Part shown: piece after piece, positions 45,113-54,546 of the stretch | Numbering within the stretch: the first letter of the stretch is position 1 | Layout: each line of letters begins with the position of its first letter | Assembly: GCF_011065405.1 (NCBI RefSeq) | Contig: NZ_CP047056.1 | Coordinates: 186,001 to 250,000, forward strand | Source of the DNA: Succinivibrio dextrinosolvens | GTDB lineage: Bacteria > Pseudomonadota > Gammaproteobacteria > Enterobacterales > Succinivibrionaceae | Length of the DNA: 64,000 nucleotides | Direction of reading: 5' to 3' | The notes under the pieces: model-generated | What the model was told of the DNA's origin: nothing | Seen by the model: the letters and a program-made list of their open reading frames with translations, nothing else | The model's database searches: none | Made by a program: the position numbers and the translations under genes

Positions 45113-45743
45113 ATGGCAGTATATTTATCTATTTCAGCTGATAAGTCAACAGTTATTCAGAAAAGTCTTCATGAAATCCTTTCTCCAGAGCATCTTTTAG
45201 AAGTTGCCCGTCGTGTAGGATTACTGAAAAGACTCAGGGAATTTAATGCAGCTGACTATCTGTTAACTGCCATATCTTTCTGTATGATCTCACCTAAGGA
45301 AAGAGAATATAGATTGGTTCGTTTTTCTCAAAGATATAATGAAAAACACGGAACCAACCTTGATCCTAAGAATATCCATAATCAGCTGCGCAAACCTGAG
45401 ATGCTAGAATTCACCAGTGAAATTACTAAGGAAATTATTGCTCTCACAGCAAATACACTTAAGGTGAAACGGTCTGAACTGATGTCAGATGAGCTTGGAG
45501 CCTTACTTGAGAAACTCAGTGTTAAAGACATTATCCTGATAGATGGTGTTGAGATGACTCTCTATCCAGGATGTATCGATAACTTCGAGTGTAAAGGTAA
45601 GGGAAGAAAACAGCACGATTGAACAGATTGCTGTAATTAAAGAGCACCTCCGCCTAGCTGACGATACCATTGAGCAATTAGAGAAACAGCTGAAAGAGAA
45701 GAATCAACGAAAGATAAAAACTCATCACGGATTACCTTTATAG
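45113..45743 (+). pseudogene. IS4-like transposase remnant
   Basis: The first 169 codons from ATG 45113 (SD CAGGAG) encode the N-terminal part of an IS4-type transposase: helical DNA-binding region LLEVARRVGLLKRLREF and the first catalytic Asp context ILIDGVEMTLYP. The frame stops at 45622 after KGKGRKQHD, where an intact enzyme would continue with its beta-sheet core. In the +1 frame a coding-like tail (STIEQIAVIKEHLRLADD, then a charged coiled-coil-like helix) runs to TAG at 45741-45743. This indicates an internal deletion plus frameshift; the middle and the second and third catalytic residues are gone. An ATG 21 codons earlier has no SD. Confidence 0.7.
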
Positions 45744-45907
45744 ATAGGACCTTATCCATTCAGCGCTTCAACAATCAAAAGTCCCTCATAGTCTTAATTT
45801 CAAGAAATTTATACTTTAATACATCTACACTCTAATGAGTTTGCCTTTATAAAAATTTCGGCTAAAATTGATATAAGAATACATTTTAGCCGAAGAATAT
45901 AATAATC

Positions 45908-47131
45908 ATGAATTATATAGAAAGAACTCTAGAAAAAGTTATACGAGAAGTTAGTCAGGAATATCCTGTGGTACTGGTTACAGGACCAAGACAGGTAGGA
46001 AAGACAACTCTTCTTCTCAAAATGATGGAAGGAACCTCAAGAAACTACGTTACATTAGATGACTTGTCCGATAGAAATCTGGCAAAAAACGACCCAGAAC
46101 TTTTTCTTCAGCTTCATAAGCCACCGATTCTAATAGACGAAGTTCAGTATGCTCCTGAATTATTTACCTATATAAAAATTCACGTAGATAAGAATCATAG
46201 AGCAGGGGATTTCTGGCTTACAGGCTCTCAGATTTTTAAACTCATGCACGGCGTACAGGAATCGCTGGCAGGAAGAGTTGCAGTTTTATCTATGACTTCT
46301 TTATCACAGGGAGAAATCTGCGGAGAAAAAGTTGAACCTTTCAGAATAGATCTGGATTGTTTAACAACAAGAATTTCTGAAAGAAAACACGCTGATACAG
46401 AAGAGATTTATCAAAGAATTTTTCGTGGCTCTATGCCTGCAGTTGCAAATGGAGTTACCTCTAACAGTCAGATTTTTTACAGCAGCTATCTTTCAACATA
46501 TCTTGAAAGAGATATAAAGGAGTTATCTACCACTATAGATTCTCTTAAGTTTTATAACTTTTTAACCTCAGTTGCTGCAAGATGCAGTCAAATGCTTAAT
46601 GTAGCAGATATAGCTAGAGATGCTGATCTTGATCAAAAACAGGTTAAGTCGTGGCTATCAATTCTGGAAACTCTGGGAATAATATTCTACTTACATTCTT
46701 ACTCAAATAATTTGTTGAAAAGACTGGTAAAAACACCAAAATTATATTTTTATGATACAGGTTTAGTCTGTTATCTTACAAAATGGAGTAACGCTGCAAC
46801 TCTTGCAAATGGAGCAATGAATGGCGCTATTCTGGAGAATTACGTCGTATCAGAAATAAGAAAGACTTATCTTAATAATGGCATTGAACCTTATATGTAC
46901 TATTATCGAGACAAGGATTTTAAAGAAATTGATATCGTTTTGGAACATGATGGTCTGCTAAATCCAATTGAAATAAAAAAATCGTCAAATCCAGGCTCTG
47001 AAATAATTAAAAACTTCAGTTTACTCGATAGAGCCTCTGTAAAAAGATCAAAAGGTGCTGTAATCTGCACAAAAACAGATTTATCTGCAATAGATAGAGA
47101 AAACTATATTGTGCCAATCTGGCTTATCTGA
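45908..47131 (+). CDS. AAA-family ATPase with DUF4143 domain
   Basis: A 407-residue protein. N-terminal AAA ATPase (AAA_14 type) with Walker A TGPRQVGKTTLL, Walker B PPILIDEVQYAP and sensor-like WLTGSQIF. The C-terminal DUF4143 region ends in a PD-(D/E)XK-like fold: KEIDIVLEHDG followed by NPIEIKKS. A winged-helix-like part lies between (ADIARDADLDQKQVKSWL). Such proteins are common and mobile in gut anaerobes; their role is unknown, though defence or toxin-antitoxin links have been proposed. The location beside an IS remnant fits a laterally moved gene. Confidence 0.82.
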   Translation: MNYIERTLEKVIREVSQEYPVVLVTGPRQVGKTTLLLKMMEGTSRNYVTLDDLSDRNLAKNDPELFLQLHKPPILIDEVQYAPELFTYIKIHVDKNHRAGDFWLTGSQIFKLMHGVQESLAGRVAVLSMTSLSQGEICGEKVEPFRIDLDCLTTRISERKHADTEEIYQRIFRGSMPAVANGVTSNSQIFYSSYLSTYLERDIKELSTTIDSLKFYNFLTSVAARCSQMLNVADIARDADLDQKQVKSWLSILETLGIIFYLHSYSNNLLKRLVKTPKLYFYDTGLVCYLTKWSNAATLANGAMNGAILENYVVSEIRKTYLNNGIEPYMYYYRDKDFKEIDIVLEHDGLLNPIEIKKSSNPGSEIIKNFSLLDRASVKRSKGAVICTKTDLSAIDRENYIVPIWLI

Positions 47132-47316
47132 ATTTCACTGATTTTAATATGTAAATATGCATATAATGGATTTCTCCATAAAATTTAACATAAGATAAAT
47201 TATGCGAAGTTATAACAGTAAGATTGCAATGGATTATCATATATAACCGTTACAGACTTAAATGTTATTTCTTATGTTAAAATGTTCTCTCTATTTATAA
47301 ATAAGTTGGATAATCC

Positions 47317-48216
47317 ATGTTCGAATTAAGACAGTATTTACTGCTGTTTATTACAGCAACCATCTGGGGTTCAGGTTTTGTGGCTCAGAAACTGGGAATG
47401 TCGTATATATCTCCATTTGCATTCACTTTTTTTAGAACCTTACTTGGAGCGCTATTCTTAATTCCGGTTATTCTCTTTATTCGCAGTTACAATCAGAAAC
47501 ACAAATATAAGCAAAGAACCGTCAATAAAAGATATCTGGTTATAGGATCGATATGCTGTGGATTCTTTCTAATTCTATCTGAATCTCTTCAACAGTTCGG
47601 TCTGGTTACAGTGGATGTAAACAAAGCCTCATTCATAACCTCCTTATACATGATTTTTGTGCCAATTCTTGGTATTTTCCTAGGCCATAAAATTACATTT
47701 AAGGTCATTCTTGCTGTTATTATTTCTTGTATTGGACTTTATTTATTCTGTATAAAGGATGAAATTGCCTTTGAACGAGGTGATCTGCTAGTATTTCTCT
47801 GTGCAATTGGATTTGCATGCCATATTCTGGTTATAGCTTATTTTATAAATCACGTAGACGGAGTAATTCTTTCCTGTGGACAGTTTTTCTGTGCTTCCTT
47901 TTTAGGTTTTGTAATGATGTGTTTTACAGGCTTTCCTATAGCAGAAAACCTTATAAAATGCATTCCTGCCCTGCTCTACGCCGGTATCATGTCAAACGGT
48001 GTTGCCTACACTCTTCAGATCGTAGCCCAAAAAGGCATAAATCCAACAGTTGCCTCTTTAATTCTTTCACTTGAATCAGTCATGGGTGCGGTATTTGGCA
48101 TTCTGTTCTTAAATGAAGTTATGACGGAACGTGAATTATTAGGAGCTGCTCTAATGTTTCTAGCGATTATCATCACTCAACTTAAATTTAATGTATTAAG
48201 AAAGAAAACCGTCTAA
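47317..48216 (+). CDS. DMT-superfamily (EamA) transporter
   Basis: A 299-residue inner-membrane protein with ten hydrophobic helices in two EamA halves. It starts with the typical TATIWGSGFVAQKLG, and the second half ends LNEVMTERELLGAALMFLAI, both hallmarks of the family. It probably exports a metabolite such as an amino acid; the substrate is not deducible. It stands alone. Confidence 0.85.
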   Translation: MFELRQYLLLFITATIWGSGFVAQKLGMSYISPFAFTFFRTLLGALFLIPVILFIRSYNQKHKYKQRTVNKRYLVIGSICCGFFLILSESLQQFGLVTVDVNKASFITSLYMIFVPILGIFLGHKITFKVILAVIISCIGLYLFCIKDEIAFERGDLLVFLCAIGFACHILVIAYFINHVDGVILSCGQFFCASFLGFVMMCFTGFPIAENLIKCIPALLYAGIMSNGVAYTLQIVAQKGINPTVASLILSLESVMGAVFGILFLNEVMTERELLGAALMFLAIIITQLKFNVLRKKTV

Positions 48217-48583
48217 TATACCTGACAAAAATGCCTTTTTTTTGTGATAATTAAATACGCAAAAACTATAATTTACAAAAACATATTGCCTAATTATGGA
48301 TATTTCTTGCCATATTCTCTTCAAAATAATTAATTAATCACTTATTTTATTCATTTTTTTGATATATTTCTTTTAAAATACAATATGTTAATATATAATC
48401 AAACCACGCAGTATTAGAATATTGCTATGTTGTATTTTTCTAATATAATAGCGTATCCTTTGTTTTGTACTATTATTCAAATAAGGCGCCTTTTTGCTCT
48501 AAAAATGCTTAATTTTAGCAGTTTATAAAGAGACCATTCTCATAATTGTCTAAATTAAGGTATGCGAGTTATAAAAGATTACT
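48217..48583. other. AT-rich intergenic region before GGDEF-EAL gene
   Basis: About 370 bp with no gene. Long A/T runs and a short T8 tract after the exporter gene suggest a weak terminator at about 48235. Nothing else seen. Confidence 0.4.
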
Positions 48584-50815
48584 ATGTCAAAAAATAACAT
48601 TGATACTACAGTAGATGATATTTTCTCTGATGCATTTATCAGTGATAGTTTTCAGTCTGATATCGATTTTAATAATTTAGATGAAATTGTTTATAATTCA
48701 TCTAGTTCGTTTGATATAAGTGAAATAGCGGATATCCTTCTGGATAGTATTGATGAGTATGTCTTTATAACTGATACCACTACCAAGAATATTGTCTATA
48801 TAAATAAGACCTTATGTGAAGCGCTTGGAATCAATAATTCATTTGTAGGAACCTGCTATGAGCTGCTTTGCGGAAAAGATTCCCCTTGTGCTGACTGCAA
48901 AAGCAATTATGTAACTGATGACAGTACATTTATAATCAATCACATAAATTCAAAGCTGCATAAGAATCTAGTAGTAAAATCCCGTAATCTTGAGCTTTAC
49001 AATCGAACTTATACAATTAATGTAGCAATGCCGCATGAAGATCAGGCAGACAAGATTGACTTCAGAGATTTAAATAATCTAAATCTCAACGATATTCTTG
49101 GACCTTATATAAAAATATACTCTAACAATATCAGCACTCCTGAAGTTCAGCTTTATAAATTCATTGAATATCTGGGAATTGAGCTTAACGCAGAGAACTG
49201 TACCCTGTTTGAGCATATTGATTTATCAAAAACCGAAGCTTATTCATATCAAGAGATAGATCCAACATTGAATCTGTTAAGGACTCTTATCTGGGTAAAT
49301 GAAGATCTGAACGTTACAGATGATTATGTGCTGATTCCAAATGATATAGCAAACAAAGCCTACGAAGATCGTATATTTAAAGAATACACAGATGGTGATT
49401 CAACATATATTGCTATTCCGGTAGAAAGTGATCTAAATCTTCTAGGAGTTGTCTTTATAAAGAATCCTAATAAAAGTTTACTTAAGGTTTTAGAACCTGC
49501 AATAAAAACAATACAGAAGCTTCTTTCAGGCTCTATTGAGCTAAAGAAGATGCATATTGAATTATCCAATGTTTCAAGTATCGATACTCTTACAGGGCTA
49601 AAAAACCGTAAGCAGATGCTTGTGGATATCAATAATCTTTCCCTCCAGAACCGAATTGGCGTTATTTTCCTGAATGTTAATGCTTTAAAAGAGATAAATA
49701 CAGAACGAGGAACCAAGTTCGGCGATGAGATACTGATAAAAACAGCATCACTTCTAAAGCAGTTAATGCCAGATAATAAAAATATCTACCGTATAGGTGG
49801 AGATGAATTTGTTGCTATTCATACAGCAATAGATGAAGCAGAATTCTGTGTACTTTCAGATATGCTAAAAGCCTTTATGATTTCAGAGAAAGGTTTCTCG
49901 GTTTCAGTTGGAACCAACTGGGAAAAAAGCGGTATTCTGATTCAGAAAGCCATTAATCTGGCAGAATCAGATATGTACACTGAAAAGAAAAGCTACTACA
50001 GAAACAATCACAATTCCAGCCGTTACAGAAAGCAGAACGATTCAATATTAAAGCTAATGGAACCAGATAAGATTAAGTCTTATATTGAGCAGAACTGTTT
50101 TAAAGTATTGTATCAGCCTAAATTCAAAATTCAGAAAGATACTGCTGAAATTGCAGGAGCAGAGGCTCTGGTCAGACTGGTAATCAACAACACTGTTATT
50201 CCTCCTGATGATTTTATTCCAGCATTAGAATCAGCACACTACACCTATCTGATAGATTATTTCGTGTTTGAAACTATCTGCAGAAGAATGCGAGATCGTC
50301 TTGATCAGAACGAGAAAGTACTGCCTGTTTCATGTAATTTCTCCAGACACACTATTATCAGAACTGACTTTAAAGATACTTTAAAATCGATTCTTAACAA
50401 ATACAAAATAGGTTACGATCTGATTCCTTTAGAGGTTTCAGAACACACCAATACAACCAGATACAAAGATCTGATTGAAGTAACCAACAAGCTTGCAGAA
50501 GAAGGCTTTAATATTTCTATTGACGACTTCGGAACTGCTCATGCAAATATTTATTCTCTTGCAGATCTTTCTGTCAACGAAGTCAAATTTGATAAGAAAC
50601 TCATAGATAATCTAGCCTCTGAGAATAACTCTAAGATAACAACTATTCTTGGTGTACTTATTACCATGTGTAAGAAACTTGGTATCAAGACTATAGCGGA
50701 AGGTGTAGAGAATAAGGCTCAGAGCGAGATTCTTAAGTCTTTAGGCTGTGATGAGATTCAGGGCTATTATTTCAGCAAGCCAATTAAGGATGAAGATTAT
50801 TACGGCAAATTCTAA
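48584..50815 (+). CDS. PAS-GGDEF-EAL cyclic-di-GMP enzyme
   Basis: A 743-residue cytoplasmic signalling protein without membrane helices. Acidic N-terminus, then a PAS-like sensor (residues 50-150, with YVFITDTTTKNIVYINK and a Cys-rich loop CGKDSPCADC). A GAF-like region follows (about 190-310). The GGDEF domain has an intact IGGDEFVAIH active site. The EAL domain has AEALVRL, IDDFGTAHANI and EGVENKAQSEIL intact. Both synthesis and hydrolysis of c-di-GMP therefore look possible. The CX5CX2C in the PAS part could bind metal or respond to redox, which is inference. Regulated output is unknown. Confidence 0.87.
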   Translation: MSKNNIDTTVDDIFSDAFISDSFQSDIDFNNLDEIVYNSSSSFDISEIADILLDSIDEYVFITDTTTKNIVYINKTLCEALGINNSFVGTCYELLCGKDSPCADCKSNYVTDDSTFIINHINSKLHKNLVVKSRNLELYNRTYTINVAMPHEDQADKIDFRDLNNLNLNDILGPYIKIYSNNISTPEVQLYKFIEYLGIELNAENCTLFEHIDLSKTEAYSYQEIDPTLNLLRTLIWVNEDLNVTDDYVLIPNDIANKAYEDRIFKEYTDGDSTYIAIPVESDLNLLGVVFIKNPNKSLLKVLEPAIKTIQKLLSGSIELKKMHIELSNVSSIDTLTGLKNRKQMLVDINNLSLQNRIGVIFLNVNALKEINTERGTKFGDEILIKTASLLKQLMPDNKNIYRIGGDEFVAIHTAIDEAEFCVLSDMLKAFMISEKGFSVSVGTNWEKSGILIQKAINLAESDMYTEKKSYYRNNHNSSRYRKQNDSILKLMEPDKIKSYIEQNCFKVLYQPKFKIQKDTAEIAGAEALVRLVINNTVIPPDDFIPALESAHYTYLIDYFVFETICRRMRDRLDQNEKVLPVSCNFSRHTIIRTDFKDTLKSILNKYKIGYDLIPLEVSEHTNTTRYKDLIEVTNKLAEEGFNISIDDFGTAHANIYSLADLSVNEVKFDKKLIDNLASENNSKITTILGVLITMCKKLGIKTIAEGVENKAQSEILKSLGCDEIQGYYFSKPIKDEDYYGKF

Positions 50816-50817
50816 GA

Positions 50818-50839
50818 AACGCCTGTACTGGCAGGCGTT
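50818..50839. terminator. Hairpin between convergent genes
   Basis: AACGCCTG/CAGGCGTT (8-bp perfect stem) lies between the stops of the GGDEF-EAL gene and rlmJ. The T run is poor on both strands, so it is only a likely terminator. Confidence 0.5.
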
Positions 50840-50848
50840 ACTGAAAAA

Positions 50849-51691
50849 CTAAGGTTGAGGATTTAATACCTTAAGACGGGCACTTCCCCCTTTCTTCGAT
50901 AAAACCTGGTACAGTTCATCCACTATAGGAGACAGCTCGTTATCAAGGCCGTATGGGTAATTTAGAATCAGCATGCCTGAACCGCACATACCGAAAACTT
51001 CCTCCTGAGGCTCAACACAGAGTTCAACCTGCAGCATAGGGATATTGAGTCGTCTTAAATCCTGAGTCAGATTCTTAGAATGATCTCGAAGCTTTCCTAA
51101 AACAGGATACCAGATTGCAAATATTCCTGTATTCCATTTTACATGGCCGTTTTTTACAGCTTTAACAAGATCAATATACTCATTCTTCTCTTCATAAGCA
51201 GGATCAATTACTACCATACCTCTGCGAGGAGTTGGTGGTAAAAGCGCATTTAAAGCCCCAAGCCCTTCCCTGTTCTGTATATTACAGCGTCTGTCTCTTT
51301 TAAAGTTATTTCTCAGATTCTCAAATTCATTTGGATGTAAATCAATGAAGGTAAATTTATCCGTTTCTCTGCCAAGTTTAGCTTCAAACATTGGAGAGCC
51401 AGGATAGAAATTTCCATCTTCCTGTTTTACTGACTCATAAACTTCAAAAAACTCAGGTACAAGTTCATGAAGATTCTTATTATCCTTGATTTTGCTAATG
51501 CCGCTTTTATACTCCTGATTCTTCTGTGCCATAAAACCGTCAAGCTTATATAGACCAGAACCGGAATGAGTATCAATTACAATGTAAGGCTTGTCCTTTC
51601 TGTTTAATGCCCTCATTAGAAGGCATATAACCATATGCTTTAGAATATCAGCGTGATTACCAGAATGAAAACCGTGTTTATAACTGAGCAT
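50849..51691 (-). CDS. rlmJ: 23S rRNA (adenine-2030-N6)-methyltransferase RlmJ
   Basis: Methylates A2030 of 23S rRNA. It has 280 residues, equal to E. coli RlmJ. It opens with the family-typical MLSYKHGFHSGNHADILKH, the SAM-binding part is DTHSGSGLYKL and the catalytic motif is VVIDPAYEEK. It is divergent from the small secreted protein gene. Confidence 0.95.
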   Translation of the reverse strand: MLSYKHGFHSGNHADILKHMVICLLMRALNRKDKPYIVIDTHSGSGLYKLDGFMAQKNQEYKSGISKIKDNKNLHELVPEFFEVYESVKQEDGNFYPGSPMFEAKLGRETDKFTFIDLHPNEFENLRNNFKRDRRCNIQNREGLGALNALLPPTPRRGMVVIDPAYEEKNEYIDLVKAVKNGHVKWNTGIFAIWYPVLGKLRDHSKNLTQDLRRLNIPMLQVELCVEPQEEVFGMCGSGMLILNYPYGLDNELSPIVDELYQVLSKKGGSARLKVLNPQP

Positions 51692-51788
51692 AAATCATTT
51701 ATTCCTTAAAAAATTTGTTGGTAGTTTAACACGAATCGGCTAGATTTAATCTAAAATTAAGAAGGAAACCTCTAGAGGAGAATTGACC

Positions 51789-52097
51789 TTGAAAAGATTA
51801 GTCACCGCACTGACTGCACTACTGAGCTGCTTCTGCTGTTCAGCCTTTGTTATTGATTACGATGCAATAAGTGACAACGACAACGTTGAGTACTATGGAG
51901 CAAATACTCTGAATTACTCTACTCATGGAAGCTCAAGCGATGACAGTGTTAACCGAATCGTTGTCCCCCATGACAGACAAAAAGGAATCGCTACCAATGA
52001 GGACAATCAAGGCGGAGGACTTAAACTTGAGGGTGTAAACAAATCAGATCTGGAAAATCTATACTACGGGAACGAACTATACAATAAGACAAAATAG
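51789..52097 (+). CDS. Small secreted protein with TTG start
   Basis: A 102-residue protein, unrecognised. The signal peptide is MKRLVTALTALLSCFCCSAF; the mature part is acidic, rich in Asn, Asp, Ser and Gly, with low complexity. The first in-frame TTG (51783) is only 2 nt from the SD AGAGGAG (51774-51780), so the TTG at 51789 with 8 nt spacing is preferred. A Cys cluster (SCFCCS) at the end of the hydrophobic core could include a lipobox, making it a possible lipoprotein. Confidence 0.55.
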   Translation: MKRLVTALTALLSCFCCSAFVIDYDAISDNDNVEYYGANTLNYSTHGSSSDDSVNRIVVPHDRQKGIATNEDNQGGGLKLEGVNKSDLENLYYGNELYNKTK

Positions 52098-52100
52098 AAA

Positions 52101-53501
52101 CTAGAATCTTCTCTGGTTAATAGCTTCCTCAAGACCTGCAACCCACATCACTGCTGTTTCGTAAGCCATAAGAATATCGTGTCTTGGCATAAAACCTGAG
52201 GCCATAATTCCATCAACAAATTCAAGATCCAGGGATTCCATTGAAACAGCGATTTTGTAAATTGTCTCGTATTCAGGAATATCATGCATAATCTTCTTGA
52301 TCCTACTGTCAATCTGGTCAATCAGCATATCAACCTTTGATGTTGTAAAGGCGTACATATGTGAAATCAGAGAGCCGATTCCAAGAGAGAATCCCCATGA
52401 AACATCAATGCTTCCAGCGTGGTAAAAAGTCAGTTCTTCAATGAATTTTGCTCTTAACAGAAGCTGTCGCAAAGGCTCGAACAGAATATACTTACCTTTG
52501 TTTTTATCAACGTCAGGTCGATAAAACTCTTCGAGGATCATGAGAATCATAATGCAGACAAGCTTATTTAAGACTTCTACATCCATTTCATATAAGAAAC
52601 TCTCAAAATCAGAACCAAGAAGGTACTCGTTTTCTCTACCCTGTTCCAGATAATGCAGAATGATAGACATATAGCTTTTTATATCATTGCGAGTAGAGAT
52701 AAATCTGACAAACATCTTATATTCAGGCTTTTCTTCCAAAAGCTGTTCTATAACACGAAGACAGATTTCAAAGGAATTACGGTTCACCCTGTAGAAAAAT
52801 GGATTGAAACTTTGTTGAAGAACATCTTTAGGGAAAGCAGGACTGCAGACATAATCAGCACCAGACTCAAAGGCAATGGAGGCTTTGTTAACATTATCGC
52901 AGCGATCGCAGATAATCTTAATCCAAGGCGCCTTTTTCAGAATATTTCTTGCCAAAATGAACTGCTCTTCAATATCCTGAGTCATGTCAATAACTGCATA
53001 GGAAATTGAACGGATCTCTCTGAACCAGTTGGTGTAAACAATCGTATATACATCAGCTGCTATAGTCATGCTCTCTTTTTTCAAAAGATTCAGCTGATGC
53101 AAAAAGGAAATTGCAGAATCCTGCCGATCCTGAAGGTGCAAGATAAATCTTGTTGCAGGAAGAGCTCGTGCATATTTGGTTAAATCCGGACACAGAGGAA
53201 ATTCTGTCATACAGATTCCGTTTCTCTGTGTAAAAAGCTCGCTATGTCTTCTTGTATAAAAACCAATAGAAATATGCCTTACATGTTTTTTCTCAATCAT
53301 GTCAGGTCTAAAACTGCTCTCACCTGCAGTATATCTGAACACATAACAAAGCAGATTTGCTTTTCTATCAAAAACAGGAGTTCTTGTAAGAATATTACAG
53401 CGATCTTTTGAGCGCACAAATTTTGGTGATTTTGAACGCAACTGTTCTGGAGTTAACGGTGAACTAGCATTTGTTAAGCTATTTGGATTTATATAAGCCA
53501 T
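52101..53501 (-). CDS. Degenerate EAL-HDOD (YuxH-like) regulator
   Basis: A 466-residue protein. The N-terminal 40-225 region keeps the EAL-like frame (TRTPVFDRKANLLCYVF at its start) but lacks the EAL, metal-binding and DDFG residues, so it cannot hydrolyse c-di-GMP. The C-terminal HDOD domain follows (about 235-450; FVRFISTRNDIKSYMSIILHYLEQ) without a catalytic HD pair. Proteins of this build act as signalling scaffolds, for instance in motility or c-di-GMP networks. It may bind c-di-GMP or a partner such as the intact enzyme 1.3 kb away. It is convergent with the small secreted protein gene (3-bp gap). Confidence 0.7.
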   Translation of the reverse strand: MAYINPNSLTNASSPLTPEQLRSKSPKFVRSKDRCNILTRTPVFDRKANLLCYVFRYTAGESSFRPDMIEKKHVRHISIGFYTRRHSELFTQRNGICMTEFPLCPDLTKYARALPATRFILHLQDRQDSAISFLHQLNLLKKESMTIAADVYTIVYTNWFREIRSISYAVIDMTQDIEEQFILARNILKKAPWIKIICDRCDNVNKASIAFESGADYVCSPAFPKDVLQQSFNPFFYRVNRNSFEICLRVIEQLLEEKPEYKMFVRFISTRNDIKSYMSIILHYLEQGRENEYLLGSDFESFLYEMDVEVLNKLVCIMILMILEEFYRPDVDKNKGKYILFEPLRQLLLRAKFIEELTFYHAGSIDVSWGFSLGIGSLISHMYAFTTSKVDMLIDQIDSRIKKIMHDIPEYETIYKIAVSMESLDLEFVDGIMASGFMPRHDILMAYETAVMWVAGLEEAINQRRF

Positions 53502-53883
53502 TTATATCCATCATACCAAAATTCAAATCTTAACGGTGATTTGGAAGAACCTGTATTTAGAGTTTAGATAATTGTTAAATTATTTTCTTAAATACAGATC
53601 TGAAATTTATTATTATCTGAAAACAATTATATTGTAAATCATACTAATAGTCTTTAGCAATTTTGTTATAGACCATGATATATGATTTGCAGAGCACATC
53701 ATACAAAAAGAACCACTTTTAGATTCACGACAGCTTATTCAGGCACTTTAACTGCTATATTTTCTTTGATATGAGTAATTGAGTAATTGCTTAATTCCAT
53801 TGAATGAAGAGCTATTGAAAATTTATTCGTCTATATGAGTGAAAAATAAACAGAATAAACAGACCTAGAAAAAAACTTTTAGA
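53502..53883. other. Gene-free region between two minus-strand genes
   Basis: About 380 bp, AT-rich. I see no gene, tRNA or strong terminator. It should contain the promoter of the EAL-HDOD gene. Confidence 0.4.
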
Positions 53884-54531
53884 CTAGACGGGATCGGAAT
53901 TTCTTTTCTGTGAAGCTGCAGATACCTTATCAAGCTTTGTTGAAAGCTCCCCTATTGCATAGCGCTTGTTTCTGTTAATTCTTGCTGAAGCCATCTGATA
54001 AAACTTGTCATCATCAACGGAATAGATTGCAGCATTTTTTCTATCAATGAAAACTCTTGCTATCTGATCTTTATAGTAATGGTGATTGATTCCGCGTTTT
54101 ACGGCTCCAGTGAAGAATCTTGGTTTAAGACTTCCGCATTCCTTATACAAAACAGCAGAACTTCTAGGTTTAATAAGCTTACCAGAAGATGAAGATTTAA
54201 CATCAAAAAGAACAATTGCGTAAGCTTCAACAGTAATAGGAGCTGAATCCATACGCAGTTTCTTTCTAATTCGATTAAATCTTATAACTCTGTAAATGTA
54301 CAACAGCTGATAGAAGGCAACCAGAATAGATAAGGTATAGAAATGATCATGGAAAACTGCAATATTTCCACTTGAATAGCAGTATACCAGTACGCCAAAA
54401 AGGAGCCAGAATACGTAGAATGATAAACCAAAGCCTTTTTTTACAACTGTATCTACCACATTTACGTCAAACCTTACACCTGCTCTTTGCAAGTAAGATT
54501 GCAGATACACATTTGGTGGAAGGTTTTTCAA
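53884..54531 (-). CDS. Membrane protein of unknown function, downstream of putP
   Basis: A 215-residue protein with two membrane helices (about residues 34-54 and 64-82) followed by a basic cytoplasmic part with a beta-rich core (PITVEAYAIVLFDV, ARVFIDRKNAAIYSV). No family recognised. It starts 15 bp after the putP stop, with its own GGAG-type SD, so it is probably cotranscribed with putP. Confidence 0.55.
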   Translation of the reverse strand: MKNLPPNVYLQSYLQRAGVRFDVNVVDTVVKKGFGLSFYVFWLLFGVLVYCYSSGNIAVFHDHFYTLSILVAFYQLLYIYRVIRFNRIRKKLRMDSAPITVEAYAIVLFDVKSSSSGKLIKPRSSAVLYKECGSLKPRFFTGAVKRGINHHYYKDQIARVFIDRKNAAIYSVDDDKFYQMASARINRNKRYAIGELSTKLDKVSAASQKRNSDPV

Positions 54532-54546
54532 CGTAATCTCCTGTTT

